From: Pseudomonadota bacterium
GTDB taxonomy: Bacteria; Pseudomonadota; Gammaproteobacteria; Burkholderiales; Sulfuricellaceae
Assembly (NCBI GenBank): GCA_021783895.1
Contig: JAJXTJ010000070.1
Location: forward strand, 1-6,704
Direction: 5' to 3'
Length of the DNA stretch: 6,704 nucleotides
Position numbers and translations under genes: made by a program. Under the pieces are notes generated by a model, which was not told the origin of the DNA, did no database searches, and saw only the letters and a list, made by a program, of their open reading frames with translations. Positions 1 to 5,561 of this stretch are shown here, one piece after another. Positions within the stretch are counted from its first letter, which is position 1; every line of letters begins with the position of its first letter.

Positions 1-115
1 CAGAAGCATTTCGATCTCATGCCAAAACGGCCCAATTCCACTCCAAAACGCGACGATTCTTCCCGGATCGTTAAATCGATTTATGGGGCGGGGTTTAAGT
101 CCGACAGGCTGCTAG
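1..115. mobile_element. Possible insertion-sequence end abutting the broken RIO kinase gene
   Basis: The RIO kinase reading frame loses all family resemblance exactly where it enters this stretch, and no other frame here restores it. The boundary is marked by a CTAG tetranucleotide at 112-115. The adjoining segment, read outward on the minus strand as TAGCAGCCTGTCGGACTT, resembles the terminal inverted repeats of insertion sequences, but I cannot name a family. No transposase is visible in these 115 bases, so only an end, or the flank of a recombination junction, is present. The alternative is a simple deletion junction with unrelated DNA. Confidence 0.35.
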
Positions 116-440
116 GCACGCGCACGCCTGCGGCGGCGAGGCGGTACAAGGCGTCCACCTCGGCGCTCTGCCACGCCTCCTCCTGTGCTTTGCGTCCATA
201 TCTGGAGCCTTTCTCCATGGCGCGGGCCTGCCGGCTGTTCTTTACCTTGCGGCCTTCGGTGTAATCCACGCTCTGGCGAAAGCTGCGTTTGTTGGCCTCT
301 TTGTACACCTTCGCGCAGCGTATCTCTTCCCCGCAACGGACCACGAAGACCATCGCTTCCTTGCCGCTCATGAGCTGACGGACGACTTCATCGACCAGAC
401 CATCTTCGACCAGCGGCGCCAATCTTTTCGGAATTTTCAT
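81..440 (-). pseudogene. RIO1-family serine kinase, 3'-truncated (kinase-dead remnant)
   Basis: The N-terminal ~109 residues match bacterial RIO-type atypical kinases of the PA4780 type. Visible are the flexible P-loop SGKEA (residues 25-29), the ATP-binding lysine in RCAKVYK (K44), the conserved block SRQARAMEKGSRYGRK (69-84) and the helix EEAWQSAEVDAL (87-98). After VRVP (106-109) the sequence turns into ten unrelated residues and stops, giving 119 aa where the family usually has about 280. The hinge, the catalytic Asp loop and the metal-binding Asp are all missing, so it cannot be an active kinase. The ATG at 440 is preferred over an upstream in-frame start at 509 because it matches family N-termini (MK-PKR) and lies 8 bases after the yehS stop; a GAGG lies about 13 bases upstream. 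It probably formed an operon with yehS before being broken. Confidence 0.85.
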
Positions 441-448
441 CTTTGCTA

Positions 449-916
449 TCAGCCTCGGAGGCGGATGGTCAGGCCCTTTAAAAAATTGCGGAGGAGCTGA
501 TCGCCGCACACCCGGTAGTTTTTATGTCCTTTCACCCGAAACAGTGCGCTCAATTCAGGCTTGGACACGCTGAATCCCGCCAGTTCAAGAACTTTATGCA
601 TGTCTTCGTCCTTCAACTCGAAAGCAACCCGCAGTTTTTTCAGTATGGTGTTGTTGGTCAGGCGCGCTTTCGCTTTTTTGTCCTGATCAGGACGGGGATC
701 CATCTTGCCTCTTCTATGGATGATCAGCCCGTCCAGAAACGACGCCATGACCTCATCGTTGCACTCGACAAAACCTTCTTCATCCTCTTTTTTCAGAAAG
801 CTCGCGAGGTCGGATTGCGCGAGGTCGCCCTCGGCCAGTTTGACGATCTCCACGACTTTTGCGTCACTGAGATCAAGCGCATACCGAATGCTGCGTAAAA
901 CATCATTATTGATCAC
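449..916 (-). CDS. yehS: DUF1456 family protein (YehS-like)
   Basis: This is a complete 155-aa protein of the YehS/DUF1456 family; the E. coli member is about 156 aa. It consists of two tandem copies of the same small helical domain, residues about 3-70 and 88-155. Each begins NN-x(2)-L(R/K)-(S/K)-(I/L)R and contains a signature, KKEDEEGFVECNDEVMASFL in the first and VKGHKNYRVCGDQLLRNFL in the second. The molecular role of the family is unknown. The start is a GTG at 916; an in-frame stop two codons upstream fixes it as the most distal choice. The Shine-Dalgarno is weak (CGGAA). It is followed after 8 bases by the RIO kinase remnant, which suggests co-transcription. A minus-strand sigma70-like promoter lies about 80 bases upstream of the GTG. 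Confidence 0.9.
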   Translation of the reverse strand: MINNDVLRSIRYALDLSDAKVVEIVKLAEGDLAQSDLASFLKKEDEEGFVECNDEVMASFLDGLIIHRRGKMDPRPDQDKKAKARLTNNTILKKLRVAFELKDEDMHKVLELAGFSVSKPELSALFRVKGHKNYRVCGDQLLRNFLKGLTIRLRG

Positions 917-1003
917 TGTTCATTCCGATCTCATTCATCCAGAAACACCGCCATCCAGATAAAGCCTGGAGCAATTGGAAGGATTTGTTATACTAACGTT
1001 TTG

Positions 1004-1032
1004 ATTATACGATTTATTTTATTCATCGGCAA
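1004..1032 (-). promoter_or_regulatory. Sigma70-like promoter for yehS-RIO operon
   Basis: On the minus strand there is a perfect TATAAT -10 (1009-1004) and a TTGCCG -35 (1032-1027, 4 of 6 matches) separated by 17 bp. Transcription would start near 997 and give a leader of about 80 nt before the GTG of yehS. This is prediction from sequence only. Confidence 0.5.
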
Positions 1033-1136
1033 GCGCCGACAGGGTTACCCACGCAAATCTGGATATAGAGCGTTGGCCTCAGTCTATGAAACCGGATAAA
1101 ATGACCCCGAACCGGATTACCGTAAGGAACACCTCC

Positions 1137-1616
1137 ATGAACCTGCCCGCTTTCAAATTTCCCAAACCGATCGGAGCGCTTCTGTCGCTGCTGCCAGCCT
1201 ACCCGCATTCGCTGCTCTTCAGCCAGGCGCTGAATCTGGCACTGGGCCGCATCATCCGGCCCGAGCTGCTGGAACCGCTGCATGGCAAGTTGATCAGCAT
1301 CCGCGTGACCGATGTCGGCATCAACTTTTTCTTCTCTATCAACTCTACCGGCTTTGTCGCCTGCAAAGCGGGCAAAACGCCCGATTTGACCATCAGCGCC
1401 ACCGCTTACGATTTCATTCTGCTCGGCACGCGCAAGGAAGACCCTGACGCCCTGTTTTTCAGCCGCCGCCTGGTAGTGGAGGGTGATACCGAACTCGGAC
1501 TGATCGCCAAGAACACGCTCGACGCAGTGGAACTGCCAAAACTGGAACTGTCCCAGCTCATGCCCGGCCCGGTATTGGAAAAAGCCGCGTCCCGCCTGCT
1601 TGCCGCCGGGCGTTAA
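1137..1616 (+). CDS. ubiT: UbiT, SCP2-domain ubiquinone biosynthesis accessory factor (anaerobic pathway)
   Basis: This is a 159-aa SCP2-like lipid-binding protein homologous to E. coli YhbT/UbiT, which works with UbiU and UbiV in O2-independent ubiquinone biosynthesis and is thought to bind hydrophobic quinone intermediates. The diagnostic block runs over residues 99-133: RKEDPDALFFSRRL, then VEGDTELGL, then KNTLDAVEL; the E. coli equivalents are RKQDPDTLFFQRRL, VIEGDTELGL and NLMDAIEL. The SCP2 fold would span roughly residues 30-135. I chose the ATG at 1137 because AAGGA at 1124-1128 sits 8 bases upstream. In-frame ATGs at 1086 and 1101 would extend the protein to 176 or 171 aa but have no clear ribosome site. 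ubiU and ubiV are not in the window. The neighbouring anaerobic nrd operon fits a job under anoxia. Confidence 0.9.
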   Translation: MNLPAFKFPKPIGALLSLLPAYPHSLLFSQALNLALGRIIRPELLEPLHGKLISIRVTDVGINFFFSINSTGFVACKAGKTPDLTISATAYDFILLGTRKEDPDALFFSRRLVVEGDTELGLIAKNTLDAVELPKLELSQLMPGPVLEKAASRLLAAGR

Positions 1617-1659
1617 TTATTTGTCGCCAATTCAGCGATAACGAAGCCCTCGCCTCGCC

Positions 1660-1688
1660 TTGACAAACCACAAGATAGTGAGTAAATT
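1660..1688 (+). promoter_or_regulatory. Sigma70-like promoter of the nrdD operon
   Basis: A perfect -35 TTGACA (1660-1665) is followed after 17 bp by TAAATT (1683-1688; 4 of 6 to TATAAT). The predicted start is near 1695, leaving a leader of about 105 nt before nrdD. NrdR-type box 1 fills the spacer and box 2 lies just after the predicted start, a layout suited to repression. Confidence 0.6.
1669..1682 (+). promoter_or_regulatory. NrdR box 1 (weaker)
   Basis: CACAAGATAGTGAG matches the 14-base core of the NrdR consensus (CACWATATATWGTG) at 11 positions. NrdR is the ATP-cone, zinc-ribbon repressor of ribonucleotide reductase genes. The box lies between the -35 and -10 hexamers. On its own it would be weak; its credibility comes from the second box exactly 31 bp downstream and from the gene behind it. 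Confidence 0.6.
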
Positions 1689-1699
1689 TAATCAAATAT

Positions 1700-1713
1700 C
1701 ACAACATCTTGTG
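1700..1713 (+). promoter_or_regulatory. NrdR box 2 (strong)
   Basis: CACAACATCTTGTG matches the NrdR core consensus at 12 of 14 positions and is itself a dyad, CACAA-N4-TTGTG. It starts 31 bp (about three helical turns) after box 1, the spacing known for tandem NrdR boxes, so two NrdR units could bind the same DNA face. Confidence 0.75.
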
Positions 1714-1718
1714 GTTTT

Positions 1719-1732
1719 GTGATATTTGTCAA
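1719..1732. promoter_or_regulatory. Possible FNR/Dnr-type site
   Basis: GTGAT-N4-GTCAA matches the FNR-family consensus TTGAT-N4-ATCAA at 8 of 10 positions. It lies downstream of the start predicted for the TTGACA promoter, so it could not activate that promoter from a classical position. It is, however, about 44 bp upstream of the start predicted from a TAGAAC at 1758-1763, close to class II activation spacing. Class III reductases are commonly under FNR-type control. A CRP-like reading of the same bases (TGTGA-N6-TCA) is equally imperfect. Confidence 0.35.
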
Positions 1733-1800
1733 CCAAGCTCTTTTGCTCCCCGGGGCGTAGAACAAAGGCCAATCCAACAAAGACACGTCAGGAGGCAGCA

Positions 1801-3849
1801 ATGGCAGACAATCAGCCGGAAAGCGGCAGCATCAATCTGGTTTCACTTCCCAAGGGCGTCCTCAAGCGCGATGGGGCATTAGCCCCGTTCGACTCGGAAA
1901 AAATCCGTTCCGCCATACAGCGGGCCGGCACCGCCAGCGGCGATTTCGACGCCAACGAGGCGTTCCTGCTTACCGCCCAGGTGGTCAAGGTTCTGATCCA
2001 CAAATTCCGCGCCGAGCCGCCGCACATCGAGAAAATCCAGGATGCCGTCGAGCAGGTGCTGATCACCGCCAACCATTTCAAAACCGCCCGCGCCTATATC
2101 GTCTATCGCGAACAGCACACCAAGCTGCGCCTGGATCACAAAACGGTGGTGGACGTGGAAAGCTCGATCAACGAATACCTCGACCAGATGGACTGGCGCG
2201 TCAACGCCAATGCCAACCAGGGCTATTCCCTCGGCGGCCTGATCCTCAACGTGTCCGGCAAGGTGGTGGCAAACTACTGGCTCAACCATGTCTATCCGCC
2301 GGAAGTCGGCGTGGCGCACCGCGAGGGCGACATCCACGTGCACGACCTCGACATGCTGGCCGGCTACTGCGCTGGATGGTCGCTGCGCACCCTGCTGCAC
2401 GAAGGTCTCAACGGCGTGCCCGGCAAGGTCGAGGCCGGCCCGCCCAAGCACATGTCTTCCGCCGTCGGCCAGATCGTCAACTTCCTCGGCACCCTGCAGA
2501 ACGAGTGGGCCGGCGCGCAGGCGTTTTCGTCCTTCGACACCTACATGGCGCCCTTCATCCGCAAGGACAATCTGCCCTATACCCAGGTCAAACAGTACAT
2601 CCAGGAACTGATTTACAACCTTAACGTACCGTCGCGCTGGGGCACCCAGACGCCGTTCACCAACCTGACCTTCGACTGGGTCTGCCCGGAAGATCTGCGC
2701 GAGCAGATACCCATCGTCGGCGGCAAGGAAATGCCTTTCGGTTATGGCGATCTTCAGGTCGAGATGGACATGATCAACCGCGCCTACATCGAGGTGATGA
2801 CCACCGGCGACGCCAAGGGGCGAGTGTTCACCTTCCCCATTCCGACCTACAACATGACGCCGGACTTCCCGTGGGAAAGCGAGAACGCCACCCTGTTATT
2901 CGAGATGACGGCCAAGTACGGCCTGCCCTACTTCCAGAATTTCATCAATTCCGAGCTCAAGCCCAACATGGTGCGTTCGATGTGCTGTCGCCTGCAGCTC
3001 GACTTGCGCGAACTCCTGAAACGCGGCAACGGCCTTTTCGGCAGCGCCGAGCAGACCGGTTCAGTAGGCGTGGTCACCATCAACTGCGCCCGGCTCGGCT
3101 ACCTCTACCAGAACAACGAGGAAGCCCTGCTCAGGCGCCTCGACGAACTGATGGAGATCGGCAAAAACAGCCTGGAAATCAAACGCAAGGTAATCCAACG
3201 CCACATGGACGCGGGGCTGTTTCCCTACACCAAGCGCTATCTCGGCACGTTGCGGAATCACTTCTCCACGCTGGGAGTGAACGGCATCAACGAGATGATC
3301 CGCAATTTCACCCACGACGAGCACGACATCACGACCGAATGGGGCCACGCTTTCGCGGTGCGCCTGCTCGATCACGTGCGCACCCGGATGCTCGCCTTCC
3401 AGGAAGAAACCGGCCATATGTACAACCTGGAAGCCACGCCGGCGGAGGGCACCACTTATCGCTTCGCCAGGGAGGACCGCAAGCGCTTCGCCGACATCAT
3501 CCAGGCCGGCGCCAAGGAAACGCCCTACTACACCAACTCCTCGCAACTGCCGGTGGGCTTCACCGACGACCCGTTCGAGGCGCTGGAGCGGCAGGAAATT
3601 CTACAGAAGAAATATACCGGCGGCACCGTGTTGCACCTTTACATGACCGAGCGCATCACCAGCGCGGATGCCTGCAAGACGCTAGTGCGCCGGGCACTGG
3701 AACGCTTCGGCCAGCCTTATATCACGATTACGCCGACGTTTTCGATTTGTCCCCAGCACGGGTATCTTGATGGCGAACATAAATTCTGCCCGAAATGCGA
3801 CCAGGAGCGTCTGGCAGAAAAACGGTGTAAAAAATTGGCCGCAGCCTAA
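1801..3849 (+). CDS. nrdD: Anaerobic (class III) ribonucleoside-triphosphate reductase, large part lacking the glycyl-radical domain
   Basis: This 682-aa protein reduces ribonucleotides to deoxyribonucleotides without oxygen. Residues about 18-108 form an ATP-cone allosteric domain (KGVLKRDG, then the TARAYIVYR end). The ten-stranded barrel follows, with GYCAGWS (C190) and the MCCR loop (C395, C396) carrying likely active-site cysteines, and GSVGVVTIN after it. The C-terminus has a zinc-binding segment written CPQH ... CPKC (C650, H653, C663, C666), so one of the usual four cysteines may be replaced by His. The protein then stops at residue 682. Members of this family normally continue into an RV-x-GY glycyl-radical motif, which is absent here and found in the next gene. 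The ATG at 1801 is chosen for its AGGAGG (1790-1795); a TTG at 1726 in the operator is not credible. Confidence 0.95.
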   Translation: MADNQPESGSINLVSLPKGVLKRDGALAPFDSEKIRSAIQRAGTASGDFDANEAFLLTAQVVKVLIHKFRAEPPHIEKIQDAVEQVLITANHFKTARAYIVYREQHTKLRLDHKTVVDVESSINEYLDQMDWRVNANANQGYSLGGLILNVSGKVVANYWLNHVYPPEVGVAHREGDIHVHDLDMLAGYCAGWSLRTLLHEGLNGVPGKVEAGPPKHMSSAVGQIVNFLGTLQNEWAGAQAFSSFDTYMAPFIRKDNLPYTQVKQYIQELIYNLNVPSRWGTQTPFTNLTFDWVCPEDLREQIPIVGGKEMPFGYGDLQVEMDMINRAYIEVMTTGDAKGRVFTFPIPTYNMTPDFPWESENATLLFEMTAKYGLPYFQNFINSELKPNMVRSMCCRLQLDLRELLKRGNGLFGSAEQTGSVGVVTINCARLGYLYQNNEEALLRRLDELMEIGKNSLEIKRKVIQRHMDAGLFPYTKRYLGTLRNHFSTLGVNGINEMIRNFTHDEHDITTEWGHAFAVRLLDHVRTRMLAFQEETGHMYNLEATPAEGTTYRFAREDRKRFADIIQAGAKETPYYTNSSQLPVGFTDDPFEALERQEILQKKYTGGTVLHLYMTERITSADACKTLVRRALERFGQPYITITPTFSICPQHGYLDGEHKFCPKCDQERLAEKRCKKLAAA

Positions 3850-3884
3850 CCGACCCCGTACCACATCATTCCAAGGAGACTGCC

Positions 3885-4079
3885 ATGACCGATCTGTCCA
3901 ACCAGACCAACCTCGATACCGATGAAATCGTTTTGACCGACGAGGAGCGCCAGCCCTGCGAAGTATGGACTCGCGTGATGGGCTATCATCGACCGGTGAC
4001 CTCATTCAACATCGGCAAAAAAGGCGAGCACTACGAGCGCAAGTACTTCCAGGAATGCCACACCAAGCTGGCCGCTTAG
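3885..4079 (+). CDS. Separate glycyl-radical domain of class III ribonucleotide reductase
   Basis: This 64-aa protein carries the C-terminal glycyl-radical module that NrdD lacks. The core is EVWTRVMGYHRPV (residues 26-38) followed by FNIGKKGEHYERKYF (41-55), typical of the extreme C-terminus of NrdD proteins, with Gly33 as the predicted radical residue. It also has cysteines at 25 and 58. The gene starts 35 bases after the nrdD stop, in a different frame, with a strong AAGGAG (3873-3878) six bases before its ATG. That argues for a genuine small gene and not a sequencing frameshift. Residues 1-24 are acidic and polar with no recognised domain and may be a docking tail. By analogy with GrcA/YfiD and pyruvate formate-lyase, it probably binds NrdD and is activated by NrdG. 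This function is inferred. Confidence 0.88.
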   Translation: MTDLSNQTNLDTDEIVLTDEERQPCEVWTRVMGYHRPVTSFNIGKKGEHYERKYFQECHTKLAA

Positions 4080-4147
4080 TTCCGGCATGCACGAAAGATG
4101 CGATGGCGTCCAACCGCTCTTGCATTTTTCGCGGCTTATAGCCCATA

Positions 4148-4849
4148 TTGTCTACTAACCTGCAAATCGGCGGCCTTACCCCGCTGACCAGCACCGATTA
4201 CCCCGGCTGTCTGGCGGCTGTGGTGTTTTGCCAGGGCTGTCCCTGGCGTTGCGGCTACTGTCACAATCCCCATCTGATTCCCCCCCATGGCGAACATTCG
4301 TTGGAATGGTCAGCCGTGATGAGCTTTCTGCGCCGCCGCCAAGGACTGCTGGATGCAGTCGTATTCAGCGGCGGAGAGCCTACCCTGCAAAACGGCATCC
4401 AGTCCGCCATCAGCGAAATTCGCGATCTCGGCTTCAAAATCGGGCTGCATACCGGCGGCACTTATCCTTCACGCCTGAAAGAACTTTTGCCCAGCCTGGA
4501 CTGGGTAGGCATGGATATCAAAGCCAGCAGCGCGGATTACGCCAAGGTAACAAACACCCCGGAAAGCGGTGACAAGGCTTGGGAAAGCGCAGAGCTTTTG
4601 CTGGAAAGCGGCATTCCACATGAATTCCGCACCACGGTACACCCGCTGTATCACACCCCGGATTCGCTGCTGAGACTGGCTGAGGCATTGAGCGCATTGG
4701 GCGTGCGGCACTATGTGCTACAGGAGTTCCGTCCCCAGGGATGCGCCGACGAGGCGGTCAACGCTTACTCTGCCCAGGAACTTCTGGACGATGCGTTATG
4801 CAGCCGCATCGGCGCAATGTTCGAGACCTTTTCAGCACGGTACGCATAA
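4148..4849 (+). CDS. nrdG: Anaerobic ribonucleoside-triphosphate reductase activating protein (radical SAM)
   Basis: This is a radical SAM enzyme that reductively cleaves S-adenosylmethionine and generates the glycyl radical on its reductase partner. The [4Fe-4S] motif is CPWRCGYCHN (C31, C35, C38), preceded by a conserved FCQG (C28). The SAM-contacting FSGGEPT lies at residues 73-79, and DWVGMDIKA follows near residue 118. At about 233 aa it is the longer NrdG/PflA-like type, unlike the ~154-aa E. coli form. Its substrate here should be the 64-aa glycyl-radical protein encoded 68 bases upstream. The start is uncertain: the frame opens after a TAG at 4139-4141, and the only usual initiator before the conserved IGGLTPL is TTG at 4148, with no obvious Shine-Dalgarno. 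No terminator is visible after the stop. Confidence 0.92.
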   Translation: MSTNLQIGGLTPLTSTDYPGCLAAVVFCQGCPWRCGYCHNPHLIPPHGEHSLEWSAVMSFLRRRQGLLDAVVFSGGEPTLQNGIQSAISEIRDLGFKIGLHTGGTYPSRLKELLPSLDWVGMDIKASSADYAKVTNTPESGDKAWESAELLLESGIPHEFRTTVHPLYHTPDSLLRLAEALSALGVRHYVLQEFRPQGCADEAVNAYSAQELLDDALCSRIGAMFETFSARYA

Positions 4850-4869
4850 AATAAATTCCCGCTTGCGAG

Positions 4870-5234
4870 TATAGTGCCCCCCAATTTCAAGACAATAATT
4901 TAAGATGGTAGCCTGCGGTGTAAAGGGGCGGGTTGTGAGCAAACGGAAGCGCAAGAATTTCAGCGGACAGTACAAAGCCAAGGTGGCGCTTGAAGCAATC
5001 CGGGAAATCAAGACCCTAACCGAGATTTCCCGGGAATTTGGGGTGCATCCGACTCAGGTGGGGCTGTGGAAGAAAGCGCTGCAAGAGCGGGCGGCCGTCC
5101 TGTTTGACGCCAAGCGCGGCCCCAAGCCTGTGGATCGACCTGCCAACCTGGAGCGGCTCCACTCTGAAATCGGGCGACTCAAAACGGAATTGGAATGGCT
5201 CAAGAAAGTCCGTGTCCCCGACAAGAAACAATAA
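4870..5234 (+). mobile_element. IS3-family insertion sequence remnant (left end plus orfA)
   Basis: A plausible left terminus (TAGTGCCCCCCAATTTC at about 4872-4888) lies some 45-60 bases before an IS3-type orfA. orfB, which encodes the DDE catalytic domain, is absent: about 75 bases after orfA the sequence already reads as the nitrite reductase remnant. No convincing right inverted repeat was found; AAATCGGGGCATTG at about 5240-5253 has only partial similarity. The element is therefore deleted and not mobile on its own. Its outer limits are approximate. Confidence 0.7.
4935..5234 (+). CDS. IS3-family transposase OrfA (orphan)
   Basis: This 99-aa DNA-binding subunit would recognise the IS ends. 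It opens SKRKRKNF and has a helix-turn-helix Tnp_1 domain (residues about 9-58, with ALEAIREIKTLTEISREFGV and then TQVGLWKK). A leucine-zipper coiled coil follows, with heptads L72/I79/L86 and L75/L82/L89. Family members usually end LKKKSG; here the frame departs after LKK into VRVPDKKQ and stops, so the region where the programmed frameshift into orfAB would occur is altered. GTG at 4935 is chosen because the family starts MSKRKR and a GGGGCGGG lies just upstream; ATG at 4905 would add ten untypical residues. Without orfB it cannot transpose by itself. Confidence 0.85.
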   Translation: MSKRKRKNFSGQYKAKVALEAIREIKTLTEISREFGVHPTQVGLWKKALQERAAVLFDAKRGPKPVDRPANLERLHSEIGRLKTELEWLKKVRVPDKKQ

Positions 5235-5243
5235 TAACAAAAT

Positions 5244-5258
5244 CGGGGCATTGCCCCG
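5244..5258. repeat. Small perfect hairpin between IS remnant and nirS remnant
   Basis: CGGGGC-ATT-GCCCCG forms a 6-bp stem. On the minus strand it is followed by ATTTTGTTATTATT, which resembles a factor-independent terminator, but there is no minus-strand gene nearby for it to serve. Its role is unknown, and it may belong to the IS remnant. Confidence 0.4.
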
Positions 5259-5308
5259 CTGCAGCGTCGAAATATTGCCCTCTTAAATTCTACTCAATAT
5301 TATCATGA

Positions 5309-5493
5309 CTGACGGGTCCTCTTTACAACAAGGCGGGCGATGAGGTATGGTTCTCTTTATGGGGTGGCAAGGCACAGGAGTCTGCCATCGACGTGGTGGA
5401 TAAGATAACAAGACCCGCAAGATTTGAAAATATAAGGGCGGATACGCCAACCGGCAAGTTCACATCAACAACACCCAGCACGACATTTATTAA
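5309..5493 (+). pseudogene. nirS: Cytochrome cd1 nitrite reductase (nirS), 3'-end remnant with frameshifts
   Basis: Only the last ~60 codons of a gene that is normally about 550-600 codons survive. The frame reads TGPLYNKAGDEVWFSLWGG, then QESAIDVVDK, then a degraded stretch, then TPTGKF. The final residues appear after a frame change (from 5467) as NNTQHDIY and a TAA at 5491-5493. The C-termini of NirS proteins read (V/L)TGP-YN-AGDEVWFSVW, SALVVVDDKT, TPTGKFNVYNTQHD(V/I)Y, so both the order and the exact C-terminal stop agree. Small deletions have broken the frame and the heme domains are gone, so no enzyme can be made. The break on the left lies near the IS3 remnant, which may have caused the deletion. 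NirS reduces nitrite to nitric oxide in the periplasm during denitrification. Confidence 0.85.
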
Positions 5494-5561
5494 TCCTGTG
5501 ATATGTTCCGGGGGGTGCTTTCCTCGGGATTTGTTTATGCTGAAGAATTTTATCAACTGAT

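Larger units (their letters stand above)
1660..1732. repeat. Overlapping inverted repeats in the nrdD control region
   Basis: Three perfect inverted-repeat pairs interlock here: 1660-1667 with 1725-1732 (8 bp), 1665-1676 with 1706-1717 (12 bp) and 1693-1704 with 1717-1728 (12 bp). Four CACAA/TTGTG half-sites result, at 1669, 1700, 1709 and 1717. The second and third pairs cross each other, so both cannot form as simple hairpins at once. The arrangement suggests a composite operator more than a terminator, since no T-run follows. Confidence 0.85.

Noticed and set aside
1001..1014. FNR site upstream of ubiT beginning TTGAT
   Set aside because: Only the left half-site matches; the right half (CGATT) has no match to ATCAA.
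1086..1136. Longer ubiT start at 1086 or 1101
   Set aside because: There is no Shine-Dalgarno before either ATG, while 1137 has AAGGA at ideal distance; kept only as an alternative.
1726..1800. N-terminal extension of nrdD from a TTG at 1726
   Set aside because: It starts inside the operator repeats, has no ribosome site, and the ATG at 1801 has AGGAGG five bases upstream.
1879..3770. Long antisense and out-of-frame ORFs within nrdD (for example 1879-2451 and 3061-3546 minus, 2871-3770 plus)
   Set aside because: They are shadows of a GC-rich coding sequence; the proteins show no domain, and the nrdD frame explains the region fully.
4006..4194. Minus-strand 62-codon frame across the nrdD-nrdG gap
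   Set aside because: It overlaps the conserved radical-protein and nrdG coding sequences and shows no recognisable domain. The gap part (a frame beginning MGYKPRKMQERL) looks protein-like but cannot be supported.
5323..5556. Minus-strand 77-codon frame
   Set aside because: It lies antisense to the nirS remnant, whose plus-strand match explains the open frame.
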